Positions 11,175-23,104 of a stretch of 64,000 nucleotides of DNA are shown here, one piece after another; the first letter of the stretch is position 1, and every line of letters begins with the position of its first letter. The notes beneath the pieces were generated by a model. That model saw only the letters and a list, made by a program, of their open reading frames with translations. It did no database searches and was not told where the DNA came from. This stretch comes from Sinonovacula constricta (lineage: Eukaryota; Mollusca; Bivalvia; Cardiida; Solecurtidae): assembly GCA_007844125.1 (NCBI GenBank), contig CM017565.1, forward strand, positions 13,864,647 to 13,928,646, in the 5' to 3' direction. The translations under genes and the position numbers were made by a program.

Positions 11175-13494
11175 GGTCTGTCTAAAATGGAGAGGGCCAG
11201 CAGAAACTAAAAACATCATTCCTGGTCTGTCTACAATGCAGAGATCGGCAGAAAGTAGATACATTATTCCTGGTCTGTCTTAAATGCAGAGATCAGCAGA
11301 AAGTAGATACATCATTCCTGGTCTGTCTTAAATGCAGAGGTCAGCAGAAAGTAGATACATCATTCCTGGTCTGTCTAAAATGCAGAGGTCAGCAGAAAGT
11401 AGAAACATCATTCCTGGTCTGTCTTAAATGCAGAGATCAGCAGAAAGTAGAAACATTATTCCTGGTCTGTCTAAAATGCAGAGATCAGCAGAAAGTAGAT
11501 ACATCATTCCTGGTCTGTCTAAAATGCAGAGATCAGCAGAAAGTAGAAACATCATTACTGGTCTGTCTAAAATGCAGAGATCAGCAGAAAGTAGAAACAT
11601 CATTACTGGTCTGTCTTAAATGCAGAGATCAGCAGAAAGTAGAAACATCATTACTGGTCTGTCTAAAATGCAGAGATCAGCAGAAAGTAGAAACATCATT
11701 ACTGGTCTGTCTAAAATGCAGAGATCAGCAGAAAGTAGATACATCATTCCTGGTCTGTCTAAAATGCAGAGATCAGCAGAAAGTAGATACATTATTCCTG
11801 GTCTGTCTAAAATGCAGAGATCAGCAGAAAGTAGATACATCATTACTGGTCTGTCTAAAATGCAGAGATCAGCAGAAAGTAGATACATCATTCCTGGTCT
11901 GTCTTAAATGCAGAGGTCAGCAGAAAGTAGAAACATCATTCCTGGTCTGTCTAAAATGCAGAGGCCAGCAGAAAATAGAAACATCATTCCTGGTCTGTCT
12001 AAAATGCAGAGATCAGCAGAAAGTAGATACATCATTCCTGGTCTGTCTTAAATGCAGAGGTCAGCAGAAAGTAGAAACATCATTCCTGGTCTGTCTAAAA
12101 TGCAGAGATCGGCAGAAAGTAGATACATCATTCCTGGTCTGTCTAAAATGCAGAGATCGGCAGAAAGTAGATACATCATTCCTGGTCTGTCTACAATGCA
12201 GAGATCGGCAGAAAGTAGATACATTATTCCTGGTCTGTCTTAAATGCAGAGATCAGCAGAAAGTAGATACATCATTCCTGGTCTGTCTACAATGCAGAGA
12301 TCGGCAGAAAGTAGATACATCATTCCTGGTCTGTCTAAAATGCAGAGATCGGCAGAAAGTAGATACATTATTCCTGGTCTGTCTTAAATGCAGAGATCAG
12401 CAGAAAGTAGATACATCATTCCTGGTCTGTCTTAAATGCAGAGGTCAGCAGAAAGTAGATACATTATTCCTGGTCTGTCTTAAATGCAGAGATCAGCAGA
12501 AAGTAGATACATTATTCCTGGTCTGTCTTAAATGCAGAGGTCAGCAGAAAGTAGATACATTATTCCTGGTCTGTCTTAAATGCAGAGATCAGCAGAAAGT
12601 AGATACATCATTCCTGGTCTGTCTACAATGCAGAGATCGGCAGAAAGTAGATACATTATTCCTGGTCTGTCTTAAATGCAGAGATCAGCAGAAAGTAGAT
12701 ACATCATTCCTGGTCTGTCTACAATGCAGAGATCGGCAGAAAGTAGATACATTATTCCTGGTCTGTCTTAAATGCAGAGATCAGCAGAAAGTAGATACAT
12801 CATTCCTGGTCTGTCTAAAATGCAGAGATCGGCAGAAAGTAGATACATTATTCCTGGTCTGTCTACAATGCAGAGATCAGCAGAAAGTAGATACATTATT
12901 CCTGGTCTGTCTTAAATGCAGAGATCAGCAGAAAGTAGATACATCATTCCTGGTCTGTCTAAAATGCAGAGATCAGCAGAAAGTAGATACATCATTCCTG
13001 GTCTGTCTAAAATGCAGAGATCAGCAGAAACTAGAAACATCATTCCTGGTCTGTCTAAAATGCAGAGATCAGCAGAAAGTAGATACATTATTCCTGGTCT
13101 GTCTAAAATGCAGAGATCAGCAGAAAGTAGATACATTATTCCTGGTCTGTCTACAATGCAGAGATCAGCAGAAAGTAGAAACATTATTCCTGGTCTGTCT
13201 AAAATGCAGAGATCAGCAGAAACTAGAAACATCATTCCTGGTCTGTCTTAAATGCAGAGATCAGCAGAAAGTAGAAACATTATTCCTGGTCTGTCTTAAA
13301 TGCAGAGATCAGCAGAAAGTAGATACATCATTCCTGGTCTGTCTAAAATGCAGAGATCAGCAGAAAGTAGAAACATCATTCCTGGTCTGTCTAAAATGCA
13401 GAGATCAGCAGAAAGTAGATACATCATTCCTGGTCTGTCTAAAATGCAGAGATCAGCAGAAAGTAGATACATCTTCCTCCTGGTCTGTCTAAAA
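11175..13494. repeat. 48-bp minisatellite, about 48 copies
   Basis: The unit is ATGCAGAGATCAGCAGAAAG, then TAGATACATCATTCCTGGTC, then TGTCTAAA. On the plus strand each unit reads as 16 residues starting with Met (MQRSAESRYIIPGLS), followed by AAA (Lys) or TAA (stop), so the array alternates between stretches of open frame and closed single units. Variation is patterned: the ACAATGCAGAGATCGG variant alternates with standard units at 96-bp spacing (12191/12287 and 12623/12719). The minus strand is also open in part. I treat it as a non-coding minisatellite. Confidence 0.97.
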
Positions 13495-14898
13495 TAATGC
13501 TTAAATAGGTGTTTTGTGTAGTGCTAATGTACAAGAAGTAGGTATTTATGAATGAACCATTTGGGTCAAAAACATGGCTGTCTAAAATTTTCATTTGAAG
13601 CATGGAGATATAATGTCACCTACACTCCAGCTCTGAACTTCATTCATGTTTCTCATTCCCAATGCTACTGGTTTTGAATCTCTAGTATTTTGAGTGTCTG
13701 CTACGCACACAATATTTTGTATACTGCAATACTTACATGCTAACTGGCTCGTCATATAATATATGGTAAATAGCGAAGGTAAATAAGAAAGGTAAAGTTG
13801 TCAAGATCTGTACAGTGACTCACCAACTCTTATTATGCTACATTTATTTACATGTATAAACAAAATGATTCCTATGAATGTATTTGCTGACTGCTTAATG
13901 CAGTGGAAACAAAAATATTGCTAGAGACTTGGCTGCCCATAATGCTGACCCTGATCAGAAAGCAGCCATCAGGAACTGGCTGATCTGGATCTGCACTATT
14001 AGTCAAGGCCTGATCAATTGGTGCCGAGCGGGACTGGGGATAAGATAGATAACAAGGAACTACTTTATTTATGGTGTCTACTGACAGTGTAAAACAAGTA
14101 ACTTCAGTTTAATCTTGTATAATATTGTTTTGTAGATCAAATGATATGAAAATACACATATAGTACAATGTTTATTGTCAGGAAACATTTTAATGTCACC
14201 AATTGTGCGTTGAATTAAATTAAAAGATTTGAGAGCTAAGACAATTCAATAAACTTTATGCCAGAAAATATGGTGAGAGCTAATCCTGCATTTGTACAGA
14301 AAGTCTGCAGGAATTTATTCAATTGAAACTATATAATGTGCCAACTAAATATATTTGGATCTGCTAAATGGATAAAACAATGAGATTTAACACTAAAAAT
14401 GAAATTGAACCAGAAATGTTCCTCTGAGTTGCATATAAAGGTTTGCAGTTTTTACATTCATATTTATAAAACACATTATCAATTTACACAACTCTTAGTA
14501 ACATTGCAGATCGGCTATTTTTAAGTTTAATTCTTTTAATTGTAAAAAAACGATAATTTTCCATTATAGTTTTAATTTTCTATTCTTCTTCCATTGAAAG
14601 ATAGAGACCCAAAATTTGATATATCTATAGAACTGTGACTGAAAAACTTTATACTTTGTCATTAATTAAAATAAACAGGTTAATTGATTAATTTATCTGA
14701 TGGTCCCCAGACATGGGCTGCGCTTAAATAATTAACCTATCAGAACCTATATATATTATTAAAGAAGGATATAAATTTTAAAAGGACCTTAATTAGATAT
14801 AGTTAAAAAAATACTGTATTATCTTTAATTGGGCATGGCACAATCTTGAGCAATGTTGTATGGTGCATTTAAAACAAGTTAAAATCATCAAATACATT
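13495..14898. other. AT-rich single-copy DNA with a possible old repeat fragment
   Basis: No coding frame of note is present. At about 13945-14012 the sequence CTGATCTGGATCTGCACTAT, preceded by CCTGATCAGAAAGCAG, resembles segments near 38519, 45804 and 57585 and may be a decayed copy of a dispersed element. The remainder is AT-rich with many stops. Confidence 0.65.
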
Positions 14899-17800
14899 GC
14901 AAGCATGTCCATCCATGAAGGCTTTGAGCTGTTGTAGTCCAGCAAGTCCATCCATGAAGGTCTTGAGCTGTGTTAGTCCAGCAAGTCCATCCATGAAGGC
15001 TTTGAGCTGTGGCTGGCCAGCAAGTCCATCCATGAAGGTCTTGAGCTGTTGTAGGCCAGCAAGTCCATCCATGAAGGTTTTGAGCTGTTGTAGTCCAGCA
15101 AGTCCATCCATGAAGGCTTTGAGCTGTTGTAGTCCAGCAAGTCCAACCATGAAGGCTTTGAGCTGTTGTAGTCCAGCAAGTCCATCCATGAAGGATTTGA
15201 GCTGTTGAAGTCCAGCAAGTCCATCCATGAAGGTTTTGAGCTGTTGTAGTGTAGCAAGTCCATCCATGAAGGTTTTGAGCTGTTGTAGTTTAGCAAGTCC
15301 ATCCATGAAGGCTTTGAGCTGTTGTAGTCCAGCAAGTCCATCCATGAAGGCCTTGAGCTGTTGTAGTCCAGCAAGTCCATCCATGAAGGTCTTGAGCTGT
15401 TGTAGTCTAGCAAGTCCATCCATGAAGGTCTTGAGCTGTTGTAGTCCAGCAAGTCCATCCATGAAGGCTTTGAACTGTTGTAGTCCAGCAAGTCCATCCA
15501 TGAAGGTCTTGAGCTGTGTTAGTCCAGCAAGTCCATCCATGAAGGTCTTGAGCTGTTGTAGTCCAGCAAGTTGATCCATGAAGTTCATGAGCTGTGTTAT
15601 TTCAGCAAGTCCATCCATGAAGGTCTTGAGCTGTTGTAGTCTAGCAAGTCCATCCATGAAGGTCTTGAGCTGTTGTAGTCTAGCAAGTCCATCCATGAAG
15701 GTCTTGAGCTGTTGTAGTCCAGCAAGTCCATCCATGAAGGCTTTGAGCTGTTGTAGTCTAGCAAGTCCATCCATGAAGGTCTTGAGCTGTGGAAGTCCAG
15801 CAAATCCATCCATAAAGGCTTTGAACTGTGGCAGGCCAGCAAGTCCATCCATGAGGGTTGTGAGCTGTTGTAGTCCAGCAAGTCCATCCATGAAGGTCTT
15901 GAGTTGTTGCAGTCTAGCAAGTCCATCCATGAAGGATTTGAGCTGTTGTAGTCTAGCAAGTCCATCCATGAAGGTCTTGAGCTGTTGTAGTCTAGCAAGT
16001 CCATCCATGAAGGTCTTGAGCTGTTGTAGTCTAGCAAGTCCATCCATGAAGGTCTTGAGCTGTGGTAGTCCAGCAAGTCCATCCATGAGGGTCTTGAGCT
16101 GTGTTAGTCCAGCAAGTCCATCTATGAAGGTCTTGAGCTGTGGTAGTCCAGCAAGTCCATCCATGAAGGCTTTGAGCTGTGGTAGTCCAGCAAGTCCATC
16201 CATGAAGGTCTTGAGCTGTTGTAGTCCAGCAAGTCCATCCATGATGGTCTTGAGCTGTTGTAGTTCAGCAAGTCCATCCATGAAGGTTTTGAGCTGTTGT
16301 ACTCTAGCAAGTCCATCCATGAAGGTCTTGAGCTGTTGTACTCTAGCAAGTCCATCCATGAAGGCTTTGAGCTGTGGTAGTTCAGCAAGTCCATCCATGA
16401 AGGCTTTGAGCTGTTGCAGTCCAGCAAGTCCATCCATGAAGGCTTTGAGCTGTGGTAGTTCAGCAAGTCCATCCATGAAGGTTTTGAGCTGTTGTACTCT
16501 AGCAAGTCCATCCATGAAGGTCTTGAGCTGTGTTAATCCAGCAAGTCCATCCATAAAGGTCTTGAGCTGTTGTAGTCTAGCAAGTCCATCCATGAAGGTC
16601 TTGAGCTGTTGTAGTCCAGCAAGTCCATCCATGAAAGTTTTGAGCTGTTGTAGTCTAGCAAGTCCATCCATGAAGGCTTTGAGCTGTGGTAGTCTAGCAA
16701 GTCCATCCATGAAGGCTTTGAGCTGTTGTAGTTCACGAGTCCATACATGAAGGCTTTGAGCTGTGGTAGTCCAGCAAGTCCATCCATGAAGGTCTTGAGC
16801 TGTTGTAGTCCAGCAAGTCCATCCATGAGGATCTTGAGCTGTTGTAGTCTAGCAAGTCCTTTCATGAAGGTCTTGAGCTGTGGTAGTCCAGCAAGTCCAT
16901 CCATGAAGGTCTTGAGCTGTGTTAGTCCAGCATATCCATCCATGAACGCTTTGAGCTGTTGTAGTCTAGCAAAACCATCCATGAAGGTCTTGAGCTGTTG
17001 TAGTCCAGCAAGTCCATCCATGAAGGTTTTGAGCTGTTGTAGTCTAGCAAGTCCATCCATGAAGGCTTTGAGCTGTGGTAGTCTAGCAAGTCCATCCATG
17101 AAGGCTTTGAGCTGTTGTAGTCCACGAGTCCATTCATGAAGCTTTAAACTGTGGCAGGCCAGCAAGTCCATCCATGTGGGTTGTGAGCTGTGGTAGTCTA
17201 GCAAATCCATAAATGAAGGCTTTGAGCTGTGTTAGTCCAGCAAGTCCATCCATGAAGGTCTTGAGCTGTGTTAGTCCAGCAAGTCCATCCATGAAGGTCT
17301 TGAGCTGTTGTAGTGTAGCAAGTCTATCCATGAAGGTCTTGAGCTGTTGTAGTCCAACAAGTCCATCCATGAAGGTCATGAGCTGTGTTAGTCCAGCAAG
17401 TCCATCCATGAAGGTCTTGAGCTGTGTTAGTCCAGCAAGTCCATCTATGAAGGTCTTGAGCTGTGTTAGTCCAGCAAGTCCATCCATGAAGGCTTTGAGC
17501 TGTGGTAGTCCAGCAAGTCCATCCATGAAGGTCTTGAGCTGTTGTAGTCCAGCAAGTCCATCCATGATGGTCTTGAGCTGTTGTAGTTCAGCAAGTCCAT
17601 CCATGAAGGTTTTGAGCTGTTGTACTCTAGCAAGTCCATCCATGAAGGTCTTGAGCTGTGTTAGTCCAGCAAGTCCATCCATAAAGGTCTTGAGCTGTTG
17701 TAGTCTAGCAAGTCCATCCATAAAGGTCTTGAGCTGTTGTAGTCCAGCAAGTCCATCCATGAAGGTTTTGAGCTGTTGTAGTCTAGCAAGTCCATCCATG

Positions 17801-19130
17801 AAGGCTTTGAGCTGTGGTAGTCTAGCAAGTCCATCCATGAAGGCTTTGAGCTGTTGTAGTTCACGAGTCCATACATGAAGGCTTTGAGCTGTGGTAGTCC
17901 AGCAAGTCCATCCATGAAGGTCTTGAGCTGTTGTAGTCCAGCAAGTCCATCCATGAGGGTCTTGAGCTGTTGTAGTCCAGCAAGTCCATCCATGAAGGTC
18001 TTGAGCTGTTGTAGTCTAGCAAGTCCTTTCATGAAGGTCTTGAGCTGTGGTAGTCCAGCAAGTCCATCCATGAAGGTCTTGAGCTGTGTTAGTCCAGCAA
18101 GTCCATCCATGAAGGCTTTGAGCTGTTGTAGTCTAGCAAAACCATCCATGAAGGTCTTGAGCCGTTGTAGTCCAGCAAGTCCATCCATAAAGGTTTTGAG
18201 CTGTTGTAGTCTAGCAAGTCCATCCATGAAGGCTTAGAGCTGTGGTAGTCTAGCAAGTCCATCCATGAAGGCTTTGAGCTGTTGTAGTCCACGAGTCCAT
18301 TCATGAAGCTTTAAACTGTGGCAGGCCAGCAAGTCCATCCATGAGGGTTGTGAGCTGTGGTAGTCTAGCAAATCCATAAATGAAGGCTTTGAGCTGTGTT
18401 AGTCCAGCAAGTCCATCCATGAAGGTCTTGAGCTGTGTTAGTCCAGCAAGTCCATCCATGAAGGTCTTGAGCTGTTGTAGTGTAGCAAGTCTATCCATGA
18501 AGGTCTTGAGCTGTTGTAGTCCAACAAGTCCATCCATGAAGATTTTGAGCTGTTGTAGTCTAGCAAGTCCATCCATGAAGGTCTTGAGCTGTGGTAGTCT
18601 AGCAAGTCCATCCATGAAGGCTTTGAGCTGTTGTAGTTTACGAGTCCATTCATGAAGGCTTTGAACTGTGGCAGGCCAGCAAGTCCATTCATGAGGGTTG
18701 TGAGCTGTGGTAGTCTAGCAAGTCCATAAATGAAGGCTTTGAGCTGTGGTATTCCTGCAAGTCCATCTATGAAGGTTTTCAGCTGTGGTATTCCAGCAAG
18801 TCCATCCATGAAGACCTTGAGCTGTGCAGGCCAGCAAGTCCATCCATGAAGGCTTTGAGCTGTTGTAGTCCAGCAAGTCCATCCATGAAGGCTTTGAGCT
18901 GTGGTAGTCCAGCAAGTCCATTTATGAAGGCTTTGAGCTGTGCAGGCCAGCAAGTCCATCCATGAAGACCTTGAGCTGTGGCAGGCCAGCAAGTCCATCC
19001 ATGAAGGCTTTGAGCTGTGGCAGGCCAGCAAGTCCATCCATGAAGGCCTTGAGCTGTGGCAGGCCAGCAAGTCCATCCATGAAGGTCTTGAGCTGTGCAG
19101 GCCAGCAAGTCCATCCATGAAGGCATTGAG
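14899..19130. repeat. 39-bp minisatellite, about 108 copies, the largest array in the window
   Basis: The unit is ATCCATGAAGGCTTTGAGCT plus GTTGTAGTCCAGCAAGTCC. Thirty-nine bases is 13 codons, and three of six frames lack stops. That gives a 613-codon minus frame (14869-16710) repeating MDGLAGLQQLKTF, a second minus frame repeating MDLLDYNSSKPSW, and plus frames repeating SMKVLSCCSPASP. Several openings at once argue that openness is a by-product. A shortened unit (CACGAGTCCAT) at about 16733, 17121, 17861, 18288 and 18637 marks higher-order blocks about 1128-1167 bp long. Toward the right end (after about 18780) some units lose one base (38 bp), which switches the reading frame. No conserved domain flanks the array. 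Confidence 0.98.
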
Positions 19131-19204
19131 TTACTGGGATGCTTGGGTAGCAAATTCTAATGTATATATAGCCATTAAAGCCAAAATTTAGATTTTTGGG
19201 TTGA

Positions 19205-20247
19205 TTGACACTTTTTTGTGGCGCCTGAAAAGGCGACTTATAGGGATTACTTTGTCGGCATCTGCATCCGGATTTCCTTGTCCGGAGCCTTACTTTGTCA
19301 CCGTAGGTCCAAATGACTCCAAACTTGGTATGCATGTTTCTGGCAATGACTGGAAGTGTAGTGCACAAGAACCGTTACTCTACCTTGTTCCGTTTTTGAA
19401 TTATTCCCCTTTGATTGATTTTTATAGAGCATTTCTTGTCCGGAGTGTAACTTTGTCACCGTAGGTCCAAATAACTCCAAACTTGGTATGCATGTTTCTG
19501 GCAATGTCTCAAAGTGTAGTGCACAAGAACCATAACTACCTTGTTCTTTTTTTGAATTATTCCCCTTTGATTGATTTAATAGAGCATTTCTTGTCCGGAG
19601 CCTAACTTTGTCACCGTAGGTCCAAATGACTCCAAACTTGGTATGCATGTTTCTGGCAATGACTCAAAGTGCAGCACACAAGAACCATAACTCTACCATG
19701 TTCCGTTTTTGAATTATTCTCCTTTTATTGATTTTTATAGAGCATTTCTTGTCCGAAGTGTAACTTTGTCACTGTAGGTCCATATGACTCCAAACTTGGT
19801 ATGCATGTTTCTGGCAATGACTTGAAGTGCAGGGCACAAGAACCGTAACTCTACCTTGTTCCGTTTTTTAATTTATTTCCCTTTGATTTTTTTAGAGCAT
19901 TTTTTTATCCAGAACCTAACTTTGTCACCATAGGTCCAAATGACTCCAACCTTGGTATGCATGTTTCTGGCAATGATTCAAAGTACAGTGCACAAGAAGG
20001 GTAACTCTACCTTTGTCCGTTTTTAAGTTATTCCCATTTGATTGATTTTTAGTGCATTTCTTGCAAAAGGCATAACTTGCTGTGCATGTTTTTTGCAATG
20101 AGACAATTAAAAGGTTATTTTATATGTAAATTTTGTGCAAATACATTGATTATATCTGTACAACAAAAAACTAATTATCATTTTTTATGTCGACTAACAA
20201 AATTTTTGTCAGGCGACACATCCGACTTACGGAGTTCTAGTTGACAC
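19205..20247 (+). mobile_element. Helentron-like non-autonomous element with a central tandem array
   Basis: The left end holds TGTGGCGCCTGA (19217-19228), whose inverse (TCAGGCGACACA, 11 of 12 matching) lies at 20209-20220, about 20 bases inside the right end. Beyond it come a small hairpin (TCCG-ACTTA-CGGA, 20221-20233) and CTAG at 20237-20240. A further short hairpin, CGCCT-GAAA-AGGCG, lies at the left end. Asymmetric inverted repeats plus a 3' hairpin and a central satellite fit non-autonomous Helentron/Helitron2 elements and the bivalve 'pearl' type. TTGACAC occurs on both sides (19205-19211, 20241-20247). This could be a 7-bp target duplication, favouring an ordinary DNA transposon, or chance, since Helentrons make none. 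It carries no transposase or Rep/helicase. Confidence 0.6.
19277..20060 (+). repeat. Central ~157-bp tandem array inside the element, about 5 copies
   Basis: CTTGTCCGGAG-type starts occur at 19277, 19435, 19590 and 19748, with a more degraded one near 19905, giving spacings of 155-158 bp. Each copy contains CTTTGTCACCGTAGGTCCAA and CCAAACTTGGTATGCATGTT. Copies decay toward the right. Small open frames here (up to 148 codons) are shadows of this repeat and of the neighbouring 39-bp array. Confidence 0.93.
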
Positions 20248-21186
20248 AATGTAAAGCTTCCTTTCATATTAAGTGGATAAAAAGTTATACATTTTCTTGT
20301 TTGATTTTTTTTAAATTATATGATGCTGTTCATGCACTTAGCATGTAGTTTTGCAATATTTTTTGCTTTGTTTTCATTGTCTTTGTCTTCAAATAATGAA
20401 AGAATATTTCTGAATTTTGGAAATTAAGTAGACATTTGACAGTACTTCTGTATTTCTTTTTTTTTTTAAGAGAGTAATTTTCAGTTACAGTGAATCTTTC
20501 TGTAAGTAATTATCTAGCATTGTAAATTTTATAATTAAATTTTTATTTTTGAAGTTTTTCTAAAACACCTTCTGTTGTTTTATATTCTTTGAAGAAGTTA
20601 TTCAACCAAAGTAATTTCATACAATAATTGGAATAATTTGAGATTGTAAAATTTAATTTAATTGTCCTGATAAATGGTTAAATCTTGTCTCGCTTGTATT
20701 GTTCATCAGTGCAGCAGAAAAGGACTGGCTGATTTAATTAATGAAGACTCAGCTGCCTTCAGTTTATCCAGCTGCCTTTAGTTAATCCAGCTGGTCTCTG
20801 TTAGTCTTGTAAGATAATAAAGTAAATATCTTGTATTAAGTTTGCAGCTATTTCCATAGCACTGCAGTTGATGTTCATTTAGCCATAAAACTTGCTTGGT
20901 AAAGGTCCACAAATGCAATGAATATTATTTTACATGGAGATAATTGCAAATTAAAATCAATTAGTAGCTGATTTAGCTGACAATTGAGTCAAATGCCTTC
21001 ATATAAAAATGATTCTTGGATGGTTAAATGTTTTATGTTACGTTTTAAAATCACCATACAGCAATAATAAAGTTTGACCAGAAAAATGCAAATTGTTTGA
21101 AATTAAATTAAATTTGAAATTGAATTAAATAAGTCTTGAAGTTTATTTAAAAAGTCTTTCTGGAAAAATGGTTCAAGCTGTGACTT

Positions 21187-21273
21187 GTTTGAATTGTTTA
21201 ACATTTGGAATGCTATGACAGGTTCCGTCTGTTTGAATTGTTTAACATTTGGAATGCTATGACAGGTTCTCTC
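21187..21273. repeat. 44-bp direct duplication
   Basis: GTTTGAATTGTTTAACATTT begins at 21187 and again at 21231, and both copies continue through GGAATGCTATGACAGGTTC. The copies are almost identical, so the duplication is recent. It may show how one of the larger arrays looks at its two-copy stage. Confidence 0.95.
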
Positions 21274-22222
21274 TGATGTTGAAAACTTCTTAATACTGTT
21301 GATTCTTCAATCAAGAAGCTAGACTTAAGGACGTTAATGTTTCTTTATAGGTAACTGGCTTATATACATGTCATATATTGGATATCACCATTGTGTTATT
21401 CTGGAAAATCCTGATACATTGGGACTGAAGTTGCCCAAGATTGATTTGTCAAATATTTGTCTTCAAAACATATAGTGGTCTGTTTTTTTCTCGCTTACTA
21501 AAAGGTTGCATACAGCTTCAATGTTATATTTAACAGAAGAGGAAGTGCTGACCTTTTTGTATTGGAGAGGCCCTTAACATATGATTGTAATGGGAAGAGC
21601 AAGCAGTTGGTCAAACAAGTATATATAAGGACACATTGATGTTGGGCAGACAATGATAAACTTGAGCCAAAAATAACCCAATATAGTGTCAGTCTGTTGC
21701 CCTAATAGGTGATATCTGATAATTATAAGTGCACTATTATAGTTTACATGTAACTATATTATGCCTTTAGGTTTTTGGATATGATATCTGGCCATAACTG
21801 CTGTCGTCTTGCCTTCAGTTAATTTTTTATCACAACCTCTATGGTAACATCATGCAAGTGAAGAACCCAGTTGGACTTTTCATCAAATCTTTATTTAGAT
21901 ACAATGGAGATTTGTGCGCAATAATGGTTTTTAAAAGTGACAGATAATTGTTCATCCAAATTACAGTTATTGATCACTATTTCTCAAAAAAGAAGAAAAC
22001 AAAGCTACAAATTTATTTCTTTGTCCATGTGTTTCTCGCCAAGGGGTACCAAACTCCTTGTGGCTGCTGCTATAAATAGCTAACTATGCTGATTGTGAAG
22101 AGAAACTATTTACCCCTCAGAAATCATGTTTTGTGGTAATGTAAGGAAACTGTCAATCAAATCTAGAACCTCAACAAACAACTTGTTGCAGAATTTCTGA
22201 AAGTAGCCTTTTGTTGTTTGCA

Positions 22223-22252
22223 TTTGCATGTAATTTGCATGTAATTTGCATG
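22223..22252 (+). promoter_or_regulatory. Three POU octamers at 11-bp spacing
   Basis: ATTTGCAT, the reverse complement of the canonical POU/Oct octamer ATGCAAAT, occurs perfectly at 22223, 22234 and 22245. The 11-bp spacing places the sites on nearly the same face of the helix. It could be a regulatory cluster, or an 11-bp microsatellite that happens to contain the motif. Confidence 0.4.
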
Positions 22253-22314
22253 TTTTTTCTTCACAAATTGTTTGATATCACCTTATCCCCTAATCATGTT
22301 ACATTTATTACTAG

Positions 22315-22498
22315 CAATAATATAAAATGTAAGTTATATGCTAACTACCACATTCATCTACAACCTGACATACCGGTATATGACTCAGTAGCACATAATA
22401 CAGATCCTGAGGAGACAGATCCCAGCAGGGAGCCTGCTATTCTGAATCTACAGCATAGAACAAAGCCTGATTACATCTCTGTCAATGTTACTCAGTGA
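22315..22498 (+). CDS. Possible terminal coding exon of an unidentified gene
   Basis: An open frame running into a TGA at 22496-22498 has a more protein-like composition than anything else in single-copy DNA here. Its last ~45 residues are hydrophilic and rich in Asp, Glu, Pro and Ser, and include VYDSV and, near the end, PDYISVNVTQ. The two YxxV tyrosine motifs, about 30 residues apart, resemble the cytoplasmic tail of a membrane receptor or adhesion protein. A plausible acceptor ends at CTAG (22311-22314), in phase with this frame; another AG lies at 22390. AATAAA follows directly after the stop. No upstream exon is recognised in the window and I cannot name a family. It may be a chance frame or a decayed exon. 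Confidence 0.25.
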
Positions 22499-23104
22499 AG
22501 AATAAAATTCATTCTCATTTGGATAACGTTAATGAAGACTCAGATATCCCAAAGGTTATAAAAATAATAAGGTCAGTAAGGAATCTCATGTACGGTATAA
22601 GGCTAATGAAGCTTACGTGCATGTTCTTTCATTATTTAACAGCGGTCTGTCGTTTTATAACCTTCTGTCACAAACCCACCATAATTGAAATCTGTGTTTA
22701 TGAGCTACAATTTGAGACACCAGAGGAGTATTCCCTTAACAGGAAGAAATGATGACTGGATAATCACTGTGTGAACTATTGTCTAATGGTGATGTTTAGA
22801 AGAAACAAAGAAAAGGGGTCACACTGAACAGCCTGATGAACTGATGGCTAGTGGGGGCAAAGAAATATAAGTGGTGCAAACAATTTGCCATGGTGTCACA
22901 GAGTCAGAGATTAAGCAGGTTTTAGACATGGTCTGACACATGTTCTCAATGAAGTCACAAATTGACTTACCCAAGAAATGTTTCAAGATTTTTATGTCTT
23001 TTTAATGTCACAATATATTGAGACAGTATATTCATGCAACATTTATATTTATGCAGTATTATATTCATACAATATCAGCTTTCACAAAAGAAATTTGAAA
23101 ACAC

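Noticed and set aside
14869..16710. 613-codon leucine-rich repeat protein on the minus strand (MDGLAGLQQLKTF units)
   Set aside because: The unit is 39 bp and three of six frames are open, units with single-base deletions break the frame further right, and there is no flanking exon, signal peptide or non-repeat domain. It is not a canonical leucine-rich-repeat pattern either.
19200..19648. Short frames across the Helentron-like element as coding genes
   Set aside because: They follow the 157-bp non-coding repeat and change frame with its 155/158-bp spacing.
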